Made by a program: the position numbers and the translations under genes. From JBMNEH01 sp050948665 (lineage in GTDB: Bacteria; Bacillota; Clostridia; Christensenellales; UMGS416): DNA of 64,000 nucleotides. The notes under the pieces are model-generated. The model worked only from the letters and a program-made list of their open reading frames with translations. It had not been told where the DNA came from and searched no databases. Below, piece by piece: positions 16,674 through 24,889 of this stretch. The stretch lies in the NCBI GenBank assembly GCA_050948665.1, contig JBMNEH010000001.1, positions 1,798,001-1,862,000 of the forward strand, given 5' to 3'. Positions within the stretch are counted from its first letter, which is position 1. Each line of letters begins with the position of its first letter.

Positions 16674-17942
16674 ATGACCGAAATGCAACCGACGGAATCC
16701 CGGCAGATTCCGCCGCCAAAGAGGAAACGAAAACGAATCAGAATCAGTGTTTGGGGAATTCTCGGGCTGGTATTACTGTGTATCGGCGCGGCAGTCTGGT
16801 GGGTGCTCCCCCGACTTTCTCGTGTCTATATAACCGACAGAGGTATACGACAACGCTGCTATACCATGCAATCCACGGTAAAGGATCTGTTAGGAGAAAG
16901 AGGCATTTCCCTCGGTACATCTGACGAATTGACCCCTGCTGAAGAAACCCTGTTGACCGAAGATACGGAGGTAATCATCCGCCGATCTGTTCCAGTCTAT
17001 ATCGATTATGATGGGGAAACCTCACTGGTTTTTATGACTAAGGGCACCGTGAGAGACGCTATGGCGCTGGCCAGCTTACCGTTTGAAGATACTGACAGTC
17101 TTCAGCCCGCCCCCGATACACCGATACAATCCGGTCTTCGGATTACTTGGATCCAACTTCGGTCGGAGGACACTTATTCGGAGAGCAGGGCTGAAACAGA
17201 AATCATCGTGCGGGCAGACAATACACTTCCCTATGGTGAAGTACAGGTTTCTGCGGAGGGAACGGCCGCCTTGGACATCGTGCAGATCCGCACCTATTTT
17301 CGTGACGGTGTATTACTGGAGCGGGTTATTATTCAAATCTTTTCCAGGCAAACCGCTGTGCCCAGAATACTGTCTGTAGGCACGCTGGTAACCCCAGGTC
17401 CTACGCCTGAAGTCTCTCCGGCTCCCACAACCATGCCGTCTCTTCAGCCCTCTGCATCCCCTGCCCCCATACCGACAAAGAAGCCTGCGGTAAAACCCTC
17501 CACCGCAAAGCCTACGGCAAAAGCTACAACCAAACCCACTATAACCGTCGCGCAGACTCCTGAGGCAACTGCTACGGCGTCCACACCTGTTCCCACAGCT
17601 ACAAGGATCACCGGCGGTTCCGGAGAGCCTCCCTCCTATATCTCAACAATGGAGGTTTCCCAGATTACCGCCTATACCCATACCGGCAACAAGACCGCCA
17701 CAGGAGTATGGCCGGTTGCGACACGCACCTACGCGAATCCCGGCACCGTTGCAGTAGACAAGAGAGTCATTCCCTACGGCACACTTATGTACATACCCGG
17801 ATATGGGTACGGTTTGGCAGAGGATGCCGGTCCTACGGGTACACACATCGACGTGTTCATGGATACCGAAGCGGAATGTTTGATATGGGGAAGAAAGCGG
17901 AACAGGATCATTTATATCGTGGAAACGGGGTATACCCGGTGA
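16674..17942 (+). CDS. yabE: YabE-like cell-wall protein with DUF348, G5 and 3D domains
   Basis: Membrane-anchored wall-active protein of 422 residues. Order: short basic cytoplasmic N-terminus, one transmembrane helix at about 26-45 (ILGLVLLCIGAAVWWVL), a DUF348 ubiquitin-like domain (about 50-110), a G5 domain (about 150-225), a Pro/Thr/Ala/Lys-rich linker (about 228-320) and a C-terminal 3D domain in which the three Asp stand in AVDKRVIPYGT, AEDAGPTG and IDVFMD. The 3D domain is the lytic-transglycosylase-like module of the Rpf/Sps group. yabE next to ksgA is a conserved Firmicutes arrangement, here without rnmV between them. Its stop overlaps the rsmA GTG. Confidence 0.9.
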   Translation: MTEMQPTESRQIPPPKRKRKRIRISVWGILGLVLLCIGAAVWWVLPRLSRVYITDRGIRQRCYTMQSTVKDLLGERGISLGTSDELTPAEETLLTEDTEVIIRRSVPVYIDYDGETSLVFMTKGTVRDAMALASLPFEDTDSLQPAPDTPIQSGLRITWIQLRSEDTYSESRAETEIIVRADNTLPYGEVQVSAEGTAALDIVQIRTYFRDGVLLERVIIQIFSRQTAVPRILSVGTLVTPGPTPEVSPAPTTMPSLQPSASPAPIPTKKPAVKPSTAKPTAKATTKPTITVAQTPEATATASTPVPTATRITGGSGEPPSYISTMEVSQITAYTHTGNKTATGVWPVATRTYANPGTVAVDKRVIPYGTLMYIPGYGYGLAEDAGPTGTHIDVFMDTEAECLIWGRKRNRIIYIVETGYTR

Positions 17943-18730
17943 GCAACGGTTTTTATCAAAAGCACAGCCTGGGGCAGCACTTTCTGACAGACACCAGGGT
18001 ACTGGAGCAAATTATTGAGGTAGCGGATCCCCGGCAAGAAGACGCCTTTCTGGAAATCGGCCCCGGAGCGGGCGTGTTGACAGAAGCGCTGGCTGCACGT
18101 TGCGGCAAAGTCCTTTCAGTGGAGATTGACAGGAGACTCGAACCGATTCTGAAGCTCCGGCTGCAGAATCATACCAATGTGGAAATCCTATGGACGGATT
18201 TCCAGCGTGTGAAATGGGCGGAACTACAGGAAAAGCTTGGACTACGCTTCCGTGTGGCAGCCAATATCCCCTACGCTATCACCACACCCATACTGGATTC
18301 CCTTTTTCGCGCCCAACCCTCCCCTCTCTCCGCGGTATTGCTAATGCAAAAGGAAACCGCCGCCAAACTCCTCGCCCGGGAAGGCCAGAAGGGCTATGGT
18401 CCCATGGCAATAAAGGCCGCGCTATTGACCCGTTCCACACTAATTTGTCAGGTGCCTCCTGACGCTTTTGACCCTCCTCCCCGCGTGGATTCCGCTGTAG
18501 TGAATCTTGATTGGAAGGATACGCCAAAGGTAAATACCCGGAAACTGGATACCTTGCTTCGAGTAGCCTTTTCCGCCCGCAGAAAGCAGATCCACAATAA
18601 TTTGGGCGCATTGGGCTGGTCACGGGAGGAGATCACAGTCCGCCTTGGGGAGGCTGACTGCCTCCCCACCCAACGGCCCGAACAGATTTCTCCGGCGGCA
18701 TATGCCATGATTTCCGACTATATATCATAA
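17939..18730 (+). CDS. rsmA: 16S rRNA dimethyladenosine methyltransferase
   Basis: SAM-dependent enzyme (KsgA) that dimethylates two adjacent adenines near the 3' end of 16S rRNA during 30S assembly. Using the GTG at 17939 gives 263 residues beginning VSNGFYQKHSLGQHFL, the normal KsgA start. Motifs: LEIGPGAGVLTEAL (SAM site) and NIPYAITTPIL (catalytic NIPY), with a C-terminal RNA-binding domain. The start overlaps the upstream TGA as GTGA and lacks a strong binding site, suggesting coupled translation. The open frame reaches 77 codons further but that part overlaps the 3D domain in another frame. Confidence 0.94.
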   Translation: MSNGFYQKHSLGQHFLTDTRVLEQIIEVADPRQEDAFLEIGPGAGVLTEALAARCGKVLSVEIDRRLEPILKLRLQNHTNVEILWTDFQRVKWAELQEKLGLRFRVAANIPYAITTPILDSLFRAQPSPLSAVLLMQKETAAKLLAREGQKGYGPMAIKAALLTRSTLICQVPPDAFDPPPRVDSAVVNLDWKDTPKVNTRKLDTLLRVAFSARRKQIHNNLGALGWSREEITVRLGEADCLPTQRPEQISPAAYAMISDYIS

Positions 18731-18776
18731 AAAAACCTCCTCACATGGTTCTTATGAACATGTGAGGAGGTTTTTT
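18731..18776. terminator. strong bidirectional terminator after rsmA
   Basis: Twelve-base perfect arms CCTCCTCACATG (18736-18747) and CATGTGAGGAGG (18759-18770), flanked by five or more A on the left and six T on the right. Confidence 0.92.
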
Positions 18777-18951
18777 GTATGTATAGAGCAAAATCCGATA
18801 AAACACCCGTAAATATCGCCAACTTGGGTATAATGCGCAGGAAACTATATCCCTACAGACAAACAACAGTCAATGGCACAACCCTGTTTTGTCCTTTTCC
18901 TGTCTTGATGGAACGTTTTTTACGTTGCCAAAAACAGTTCGCGGACGTTGT

Positions 18952-19611
18952 TTATACGCCCGTCAACAGCCGAAAGAGTGATAGCATCCGATCATCCTGC
19001 CGCCACAGATTTTCCGGGTGCCACTGAACTCCCCAAATCCGCCTTCCAGGAGCATCCATCGCCTCCGGGATCCCCTCCGGAGAATGTGCTCCCAGAATAA
19101 AACCATCCGGCATCCGGTCAATACACTGGTGATGTGTAGAGTTAACGGTAAAACTCTCACCGAACAAGTCCCGAAACAGCGCGCTGTCAGAAAAGGCCTC
19201 ATGCCGGGCATCGGAGTCAACAGGATGCGAGATTCCCAAAGCTGTCGGTATGTCCTGCAGCAGCGTACCTCCAAAGGCTACCGCGAGCAACTGCATTCCC
19301 CTGCATATCCCCAGTATGGGAAGTTGCCTTTCCGCAACGGACTTTGTCAGGGCAAGCTCAAAGCGGTCTCTGCAGGGATCGGAGGGCTGACTGCCCTTAT
19401 TCTCCTGTCCGTAAAGCACAGGGTCAATGTCCCCACCGCCGGAAAGCAGCAGGCCGTCCAACAAAGGCAGATAATCCTCTACAGCCTCCGGCAGATTGGG
19501 CAATAGCAAAGGCAATCCTCCCGCAGCCATGACAGCCTCAGCATAAGCTTTGGGGTTTCCGTAAATCCTACCCTGTTCCAAGGAGGAAACTGTTATGCCG
19601 ATACGTCTCAT
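18952..19611 (-). CDS. class I glutamine amidotransferase-like gamma-glutamyl hydrolase (PuuD-like)
   Basis: 219-residue protein of the gamma-glutamyl-GABA hydrolase group. It has LLLSGGGDIDP, the nucleophile elbow GICRGMQLLAVAFGG with catalytic Cys, a Gln/His stretch VNSTHHQCIDR, and the catalytic His-Glu in GVQWHPENL. Family members split gamma-glutamyl amides in polyamine or related amine breakdown. Its ATG overlaps the ridA stop by four bases, linking it with a deaminase that clears reactive enamines. No other putrescine-pathway gene is nearby, so the true substrate is open. Confidence 0.9.
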   Translation of the reverse strand: MRRIGITVSSLEQGRIYGNPKAYAEAVMAAGGLPLLLPNLPEAVEDYLPLLDGLLLSGGGDIDPVLYGQENKGSQPSDPCRDRFELALTKSVAERQLPILGICRGMQLLAVAFGGTLLQDIPTALGISHPVDSDARHEAFSDSALFRDLFGESFTVNSTHHQCIDRMPDGFILGAHSPEGIPEAMDAPGRRIWGVQWHPENLWRQDDRMLSLFRLLTGV

Positions 19612-19991
19612 AGTGTATCCGATGCGGCGATTGCTTCAATTTCAACCCGGACACCCCTGGGAAGAGCGCCCACTTGGACAGCGGATCGGGCAGGGCAGTC
19701 TGCCGGAAAAAATGTGGAATATACAAAATTCATTGCCGCAAAATCCTCCATATCAACCAAGAATACCGTCGTTTTTACCACATTATCCGTTGTTAAACCT
19801 GCTGACTTCAAAATCTCCGTCAGATTGATGAGAACCTGCCGGGTTTGGTCTTCAATAGTCGCCCCGGCCAATACACCCTCAGGCGTCAAAGGGATCTGAC
19901 CGCTTATGAACAGGAAGCCGCCGGCGGCGACTGCCTGTGAATAAGGTCCGATCGCCTCCGGAGCAGATTTGGTTGAGTATGCTTTTTTCAT
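19608..19991 (-). CDS. ridA: RidA-family enamine/imine deaminase
   Basis: 127-residue trimeric RidA/YjgF protein that hydrolyses reactive 2-aminoacrylate-type enamines. It shows the family start MKKAYSTKSAPEAIGPYSQA, GFLFISGQIPLTP, and the C-terminal ARSAVQVGALPRGVRVEIE with the conserved substrate-binding Arg and Glu. The start at 19991 has GGAAGGAG eight bases upstream; 22 additional codons of open frame have no support. First gene of a two-gene unit with the amidotransferase-like hydrolase. Confidence 0.95.
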   Translation of the reverse strand: MKKAYSTKSAPEAIGPYSQAVAAGGFLFISGQIPLTPEGVLAGATIEDQTRQVLINLTEILKSAGLTTDNVVKTTVFLVDMEDFAAMNFVYSTFFPADCPARSAVQVGALPRGVRVEIEAIAASDTL

Positions 19992-20437
19992 GTTTTCTCT
20001 CCTTCCTGATATTAACAGGAGGCATGGCGATCGATACGCCGGTCCCCTGCGGTTCATTACAAGCCAAACCTTATTTGCAGCGGATGTATAATTTTATTAT
20101 AACCGAAAACCATGTATCGAATAATGTACTTGCTTTCATGCTTTATGAAAAAACATCCGCGCTCTTGATCTCTCCGTGTATAAAGTCCCCACAAATGTGC
20201 ACGGTTATTGGATAGGGATACTCTGCGCTGACCCTTTTAGCAGCAGATGTCCGGCTGTACAAAAGTCAGGTTCGAAATCCGCATGCGTATCTAACCGGAC
20301 CCGCGGCATACTTATGATAACGTCAAACCTGTACAAGTCAATAAAAGAGGGAAAGGTCGTTGTAAACCTCCATATAAAGAACGCTTTCTGCGTCAAGTAA
20401 AAAAGGCCCTGCGCAGGCAAGGCCGTTCGCTCTCCGG
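19992..20437. other. gene-free stretch between ridA and rho
   Basis: 446 bases. On the left a TATAAT on the minus strand (20094-20099) could be the ridA -10 box, but its -35 partner is poor. On the right is the rho terminator. The open frames here (up to 92 codons) have a binding site one base from the ATG or none, and no recognisable product. I see no folded RNA motif I can name. Confidence 0.5.
20398..20424 (-). terminator. rho terminator
   Basis: On the minus strand GGCC-TTG-CCTGCGCAGG-GGCC nested stem followed by six T, 14 bases after the rho stop codon. Confidence 0.75.
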
Positions 20438-22297
20438 TCATCCGCGGGTACGGAAGGAGGGCTTGCTGTCCATCATGGCCAACCAGGAGGAAAGCTTCTC
20501 CACAAACTCAGCGTTGCTTGAGGTCTTGCTCATCATATCGATCAACAGTTCGGTAGAATCCTCTGTATTTCCGGAAAGAAGTTTGCGTATTTGCCACATA
20601 GCATTCATCTCCGAGGGGGACAGCAAAACCTCCTCACGCCGCGTACCGGAACGGTAAAAATCAATTGCCGGGAATACCCTGCGTTCCTGCAACCTTCTGT
20701 CAAGGTGCAGTTCCATATTGCCGGTGGACTTGAACTCCTCATAGATAATATCATCCAGTCTGCTTCCGGTGTCTACCAGCGCCGTAGCCAATATGGTTAA
20801 ACTGCCTCCGTTTTCAATATTTCTTGCCGCACCGAAGAAACGTTTGGGCAGGTATAGGGCTGCCGGATCCAAACCGCCGGAAAGCAGGCGGCCAGAAGTC
20901 GGCACCACCTGATTGTTTGCCCGTGCCAATCGGGTAATGGAATCCATCAGAATCACGACATGGCGGTCATGCTCTACCAGACGCTTTGCCCTATCCAGCA
21001 CCTGTTCCGCAACGCGGCAATGGTTCTCCGGCTGCTCATCAAATGTGGAGTAAATAACTTCCCCATTAATAGAGCGCTGCATATCCGTAACTTCCTCGGG
21101 ACGTTCATCGATTAAAAGAACCATTAGCTCGATATCCGGATAATTTGTGGCTATAGATCCGGCTATTTTCTTTAAAATCGTGGTTTTACCGGCTTTAGGA
21201 GGAGAGACGATCAAGCCGCGCTGACCCCGGCCAACGGGCGCTACCAAATCCAGCAGACGGATAGCCAGGTCATCCGGCTGATCCGGACGCTCCAGCGTAA
21301 GCCTCTCCATCGGGTAGATGGGTGTAAGCTCGTCAAACTGCTTTCTCTTTACAACCACTTCCGGAGGATCGCCGTTAATGTCGGTAATATAGAGCATGGC
21401 AAGGTATTTCTCCCCACCCTCTTTTTCCGGCCGGGTCACTCCCTTGATATGATCGCCGTTGCGTAGGCCGAAGCGCCGAATCTGTGCAATGGAAATATAG
21501 CAATCCTTCTGCCCGTGGTGCAGCGCTCTGAGGTAACCGAAGCCGCCCTCCTGAACTTCAAGAATGCCTTCCGCAATACCGCATCCTCCCTGATCCAACA
21601 ATTCAGGTACAGCCGGATTCACGCCGGTCACCTGAGATAAATCCTGCTCACGCAGCATTTCAATCACATCTTCTGCGTTGACCTGAGGCATTTCTTTGAC
21701 TTTGGGCAATAGAACCGCGTCCCTTGCTGCCTGGGCTGCTTGTTCCGGTGACAAATGCGGCATGGTATCGAATGCCGGCTCCTGGATAGAGGAAGCACTG
21801 CGCAGCATAGGATCCTCCTTCATGGAACGTCCTTTTTCCTGGGGAGCCGTTGTGTTGTTTTTAATGATATCGACTGGACGCGCAACATGCTGGGCCTCCG
21901 GCCGCAGCACGTTCCTAGCGACAGGTTGGACGCTGCCTGCCTGAGACGATGACCGAACATGTGCATACGGTAGCGGCGCCTCCTGTGTCTGCCGAAGTTG
22001 CGTTGCCTTCTCCGGAGGAATATAAACAGACTCGCCTTCCTCGGGAGATATGATAATGGCGTCCGCTTCGTCGGGGGCAATATAATTCATCTCCTCATCT
22101 CCGTCTTCTTTTTGCAGTGATTTCCTCCCCCGTTTACCGGTAGAGAGCAGAGCATCCAGGTCAACATCCATTCCGGTCCTTTTGATCATGCGTATGATAT
22201 CTTCTTTGCGCGCGCGCGGAGACAAAGGCAGCCCAATCTGCTCGGCAGCCGCTTTCAACTGAATACTTGTAAGATCATTCAGCAGCTCATAATCCAT
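20438..22297 (-). CDS. rho: transcription termination factor Rho with long N-terminal insertion
   Basis: Hexameric RNA-dependent ATPase that terminates transcription. At 619 residues it is about 200 longer than E. coli Rho. Domains: SAP-like N-terminus (1-40), a low-complexity, charge- and Gln/Pro-rich insertion (about 55-235), the RNA-binding cold-shock domain (about 240-305, EGGFGYLRALHHGQKDCYIS), then the ATPase with Walker A SPPKAGKTT (365-373), Walker B LMVLLIDERPEEVTD, the R-loop region RRLQERRVFPAID and the Q-loop DSITRLARANN. All catalytic elements are intact. Start at 22297 is close to AAGGAG (a binding site read as CAAAGGAG). Single-gene transcript with its own promoter and terminator. 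Confidence 0.97.
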   Translation of the reverse strand: MDYELLNDLTSIQLKAAAEQIGLPLSPRARKEDIIRMIKRTGMDVDLDALLSTGKRGRKSLQKEDGDEEMNYIAPDEADAIIISPEEGESVYIPPEKATQLRQTQEAPLPYAHVRSSSQAGSVQPVARNVLRPEAQHVARPVDIIKNNTTAPQEKGRSMKEDPMLRSASSIQEPAFDTMPHLSPEQAAQAARDAVLLPKVKEMPQVNAEDVIEMLREQDLSQVTGVNPAVPELLDQGGCGIAEGILEVQEGGFGYLRALHHGQKDCYISIAQIRRFGLRNGDHIKGVTRPEKEGGEKYLAMLYITDINGDPPEVVVKRKQFDELTPIYPMERLTLERPDQPDDLAIRLLDLVAPVGRGQRGLIVSPPKAGKTTILKKIAGSIATNYPDIELMVLLIDERPEEVTDMQRSINGEVIYSTFDEQPENHCRVAEQVLDRAKRLVEHDRHVVILMDSITRLARANNQVVPTSGRLLSGGLDPAALYLPKRFFGAARNIENGGSLTILATALVDTGSRLDDIIYEEFKSTGNMELHLDRRLQERRVFPAIDFYRSGTRREEVLLSPSEMNAMWQIRKLLSGNTEDSTELLIDMMSKTSSNAEFVEKLSSWLAMMDSKPSFRTRG

Positions 22298-22387
22298 AGA
22301 AACTCCTTTGAGAATATAATCCGCGAAACAAAATAAAAACCGTTACCGAAGCATTGTATAGCATAGGCGCACAAAAGCATATGTCAT

Positions 22388-22416
22388 ATTATAACCGCAA
22401 GGATTTCCCGGGTCAA
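22388..22416 (-). promoter_or_regulatory. promoter for rho
   Basis: Minus-strand TTGACC and TATAAT with a 17-base spacer, giving a leader of about 80 bases before the rho start. Confidence 0.75.
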
Positions 22417-22438
22417 GCGATTTATCGTTTAAAATCGT

Positions 22439-22473
22439 TAGAATTCACAACTTTACACCGGTAGAATTCACAA
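22439..22473. repeat. direct repeat TAGAATTCACAA between divergent promoters
   Basis: Twelve-base identical units at 22439-22450 and 22462-22473, 23 bases apart start to start, in the region between the rho and nfeD promoters. Near two helical turns apart, so a regulator site is possible. The surrounding 22298-22638 gap holds the two promoters and nothing else I recognise. Confidence 0.45.
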
Positions 22474-22587
22474 TTTCACATATTATACATCCCTGTGTCA
22501 TATTGCGGTTTACAACATACTTTCCTTTTGCCGATCAATCACCGAACCCCGGAATATGCAAGGCGAATATCATCTCTATGTTAAATG

Positions 22588-22616
22588 TTGAATAAGGTGT
22601 GCAAAAATGTTATAAT
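22588..22616 (+). promoter_or_regulatory. promoter for nfeD-floA
   Basis: TTGAAT and TATAAT with a 17-base spacer. The predicted transcript starts about 16 bases before the ATG at 22639, which rules out the longer open frame. Confidence 0.75.
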
Positions 22617-22638
22617 CGTAATGAACGGAGGTGACTGC

Positions 22639-23142
22639 ATGGACAATATTCTCTTTCTTTTTCGGATGGGATGGCCCGCTTTCATCTGCCTTATTGCCGG
22701 ACTGATACTGCTCATTGTAGAAATGGCAACCCCCGGTTTTGCGTTGCCGGGGATAATGGGGGTGATCCTGCTTGGGATATCGGTTTTCCTGGCAGCGGAA
22801 AATCTGACCCAGGCGTTGGTGATGATTTTGCTGCTGCTGCTGGTACTGGGGATACTCGCCGTCATGATCATGCGTTCCGCGCTAAAAGGGAAGCTCTCCC
22901 GCAGCGCATTGATACAGAGGCGCACTTCTGCCAAAGAGGAGGGGTACATCACCAATCCGGATATGTCTGCGCTGGAAGGACGACAAGGCATCACAAGGAC
23001 TGTACTTCGTCCGGCGGGTGTTGTGGAAATAGACGGAAAACGGATCGATGTAGTCACAGAGGGAGAGTTTATAGAGGCGAATATGCCCATAGTGGTTTCC
23101 CGCGTAGAGGGGATAAGGGTTATCGTGAAGCCGGATACATAA
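22639..23142 (+). CDS. NfeD-like membrane protein
   Basis: 167-residue NfeD-family protein, partner of flotillin. Two or three hydrophobic helices fill residues about 8-78 (GWPAFICLIAGLILLIVEMATPGF, quoted in part as AGLILLIVEMATPGF, is the family hallmark), and a C-terminal OB-fold of about 60 residues has GRQGITRTVLRPAGVVEIDG and ends VSRVEGIRVIVKP. GGAGGTGA lies six bases before the start. The pair with FloA matches B. subtilis yqeZ-floA, though this is the short NfeD form without the protease part. Confidence 0.92.
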   Translation: MDNILFLFRMGWPAFICLIAGLILLIVEMATPGFALPGIMGVILLGISVFLAAENLTQALVMILLLLLVLGILAVMIMRSALKGKLSRSALIQRRTSAKEEGYITNPDMSALEGRQGITRTVLRPAGVVEIDGKRIDVVTEGEFIEANMPIVVSRVEGIRVIVKPDT

Positions 23143-23190
23143 GCGGGCAATACAGTGATAGGTATGACAGTAATAGATATGGAGGTTAAC

Positions 23191-24207
23191 ATGAATCCGA
23201 GCGTTATCATTGCACTGAATCCTTTTGTTGCGGTGCTGCTGATTATCGTTGCCATCGTGGTGTTCCTGATTATTTTTTTAAGCCTTGTGCCAATGGGGTT
23301 GTGGATCAGTGCCACTGCTTCCGGGGTCAGAGTACGTATCAGCCAGTTAATCGGTATGAAACTGCGGCGTATTATTCCCCGCAGAATTATCGTACCACTC
23401 ATAAAAGCAACCAAAGCGGGGCTGGAGGTAGACTTGGACAGGTTGGAGGCCCACCATATGGCGGGGGGTAACGTGGATAGGGTGATCAATGCCCTGATTG
23501 CTTCTCAGCGCGCCGGCATCGGGCTGAGCTTTGAACGGGCCTGCGCGATCGATTTAGCTGGCCGGGACGTTTTGGATGCTGTACAAATGTCTGTCAGGCC
23601 CAGGGTCATTGAAACACCGGTGGTAGCTGCGATTGCCAAGGACGGCATTGAGCTTAGGGCAAAAGCCAGAGTCACCGTCCGCACCAATATCGACCGTCTG
23701 GTAGGTGGTGCGGGCGAAGAAACAGTCATTGCCCGTGTTGGCGAGGGTATCGTTACAACCGTAGGTTCCGCTGATAACCATAAGAGCGTACTGGAAAACC
23801 CCGATTTGATCTCCCGTACCGTATTGGACAAAGGTCTGGATGCCGGGACTGCTTTTGAAATCCTTTCCATCGATATTGCGGATGTTGATGTAGGACGCAA
23901 TATCGGCGCGCAGCTGCAGATGGATCAAGCTGAAGCAGACCGCCGTATCGCGCAGGCTAAAGCGGAGGAGCGCCGGGCAATGGCCGTCGCCCAAGAACAG
24001 GAAATGCTGGCCCTTAAGCAGGAAATGCACGCGCGTGTGGTGGAAGCCGAATCCGAAATCCCCTTGGCGATTGCCGAAGCCTTCCGCAGCGGCAATCTGG
24101 GCGTCATGGATTACTACAATTTGCAGAATATCCGATCGGATACCGGAATGCGAAATGCTATCGCGGGCATGGGCACGCCGGATAATAAGCAAACCCCCAA
24201 TTCTTGA
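23191..24207 (+). CDS. floA: flotillin-like protein FloA
   Basis: 338-residue membrane scaffold of functional membrane microdomains. An N-terminal membrane segment (about 7-36, AVLLIIVAIVVFLIIFL) is followed by an SPFH/PHB domain with GMKLRRIIPRRIIVPLIKATKAG, DVLDAVQMSVRPRVIETP, and a C-terminal coiled-coil part rich in Ala, Glu, Gln (AEADRRIAQAKAEERRAMA). Start at 23191 has GGAGG five bases upstream. It follows nfeD by 48 bases, the standard operon. Confidence 0.96.
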   Translation: MNPSVIIALNPFVAVLLIIVAIVVFLIIFLSLVPMGLWISATASGVRVRISQLIGMKLRRIIPRRIIVPLIKATKAGLEVDLDRLEAHHMAGGNVDRVINALIASQRAGIGLSFERACAIDLAGRDVLDAVQMSVRPRVIETPVVAAIAKDGIELRAKARVTVRTNIDRLVGGAGEETVIARVGEGIVTTVGSADNHKSVLENPDLISRTVLDKGLDAGTAFEILSIDIADVDVGRNIGAQLQMDQAEADRRIAQAKAEERRAMAVAQEQEMLALKQEMHARVVEAESEIPLAIAEAFRSGNLGVMDYYNLQNIRSDTGMRNAIAGMGTPDNKQTPNS

Positions 24208-24233
24208 AATCGATGAATTGAAAGGAGCTGCGG

Positions 24234-24734
24234 ATGGAAATTATCTTTGCCGTGTTGGTTATCCTATCCATCATGATTTCCGTTTTTTCTTCTTCAAAAA
24301 AGAAGACAGCCGCACCCGCTTCCAAGGATTCGGTATCCCGAAAGGATGATGAGTTCAGCCCGATTCGGTTAGGCGCGCATCCTATCCGTCCTGCACAACC
24401 TTCTGTCACTCGGTCTGCACGTCCGGTGCGGTCTGCAGCAGCGACTCCAGCTCCCCTATCACCTGCGGAAGCACATATGCACTCTGCTGCAAAGCAGCCC
24501 AATATAAGGGTGGAAAAGGTGCCTGCAGGTGGCTCCTTGGAGACAGAATATCTTGCGCAGGGACATATGGAAGGCCGGGATGACATCCGGAATTATCGTT
24601 TTGTGTTGGAAGATAAGCCGCATCGGGAGGATAAAGTGTCTCCTATTCGTATGGAAAAGGAACAGATATTGCAGGGATTCATCTGGAGTCAAATACTGAA
24701 TCCCAGGGGCGGTAAAGTAAGAAGAATACATTAA
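24234..24734 (+). CDS. hypothetical membrane-anchored protein downstream of floA
   Basis: 166 residues, no family recognised. One N-terminal hydrophobic segment (about 3-19, IIFAVLVILSIMISVF), then a long Ser/Pro/Ala/Arg-rich, probably disordered stretch (20-100) and a short conserved-looking tail MEKEQILQGFIWSQILNPRGG, shown here by its core QGFIWSQIL. That tail resembles C-terminal motifs in small clostridial proteins, so it may dock a partner. AAAGGAG lies eight bases before the start, and the gene is followed by a terminator, so it is probably the third gene of the nfeD-floA unit. Confidence 0.7.
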   Translation: MEIIFAVLVILSIMISVFSSSKKKTAAPASKDSVSRKDDEFSPIRLGAHPIRPAQPSVTRSARPVRSAAATPAPLSPAEAHMHSAAKQPNIRVEKVPAGGSLETEYLAQGHMEGRDDIRNYRFVLEDKPHREDKVSPIRMEKEQILQGFIWSQILNPRGGKVRRIH

Positions 24735-24744
24735 AGAAAATAAA

Positions 24745-24776
24745 CCGGGCGGTGCATTTGTCTGCACCGTCCTTTA
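24745..24776 (+). terminator. terminator of nfeD-floA operon
   Basis: GGGCGGTGCA / TGCACCGTCC arms (one G-U pair) with a six-base loop, followed by TTTAAATT, just after the stop at 24734. Confidence 0.75.
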
Positions 24777-24889
24777 AATTCCTGGTCAATACCAATCGAG
24801 AGAGTAGCCAAAGAATCCCGTATCTGGTAGAATCATCCGCGACGTATTACAACGGTCGGCAACGGCCGCATGATAGACAGGAGCAGCGT

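Noticed and set aside
17708..18730. 340-residue version of RsmA
   Set aside because: The extra 77 codons overlap the 3D domain of the upstream gene in another frame; the GTG at 17939 gives the normal KsgA start.
19937..20215. Small plus-strand protein between ridA and rho
   Set aside because: The only ATG with AGGAGG has one base of spacing, and the product has no recognisable features.
22581..23489. 302-residue open frame antisense to nfeD and floA
   Set aside because: Ser/Thr/Ile-rich composition of a shadow frame, opposite two certain genes.
23554..24192. 212-residue antisense frame in floA
   Set aside because: Shadow of the floA coding frame; no domain or start signal.
24752..24889. 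46-codon N-terminal extension of the DMT transporter
   Set aside because: It overlaps the preceding terminator and lacks a binding site, while the ATG at 24890 has AGGAG.
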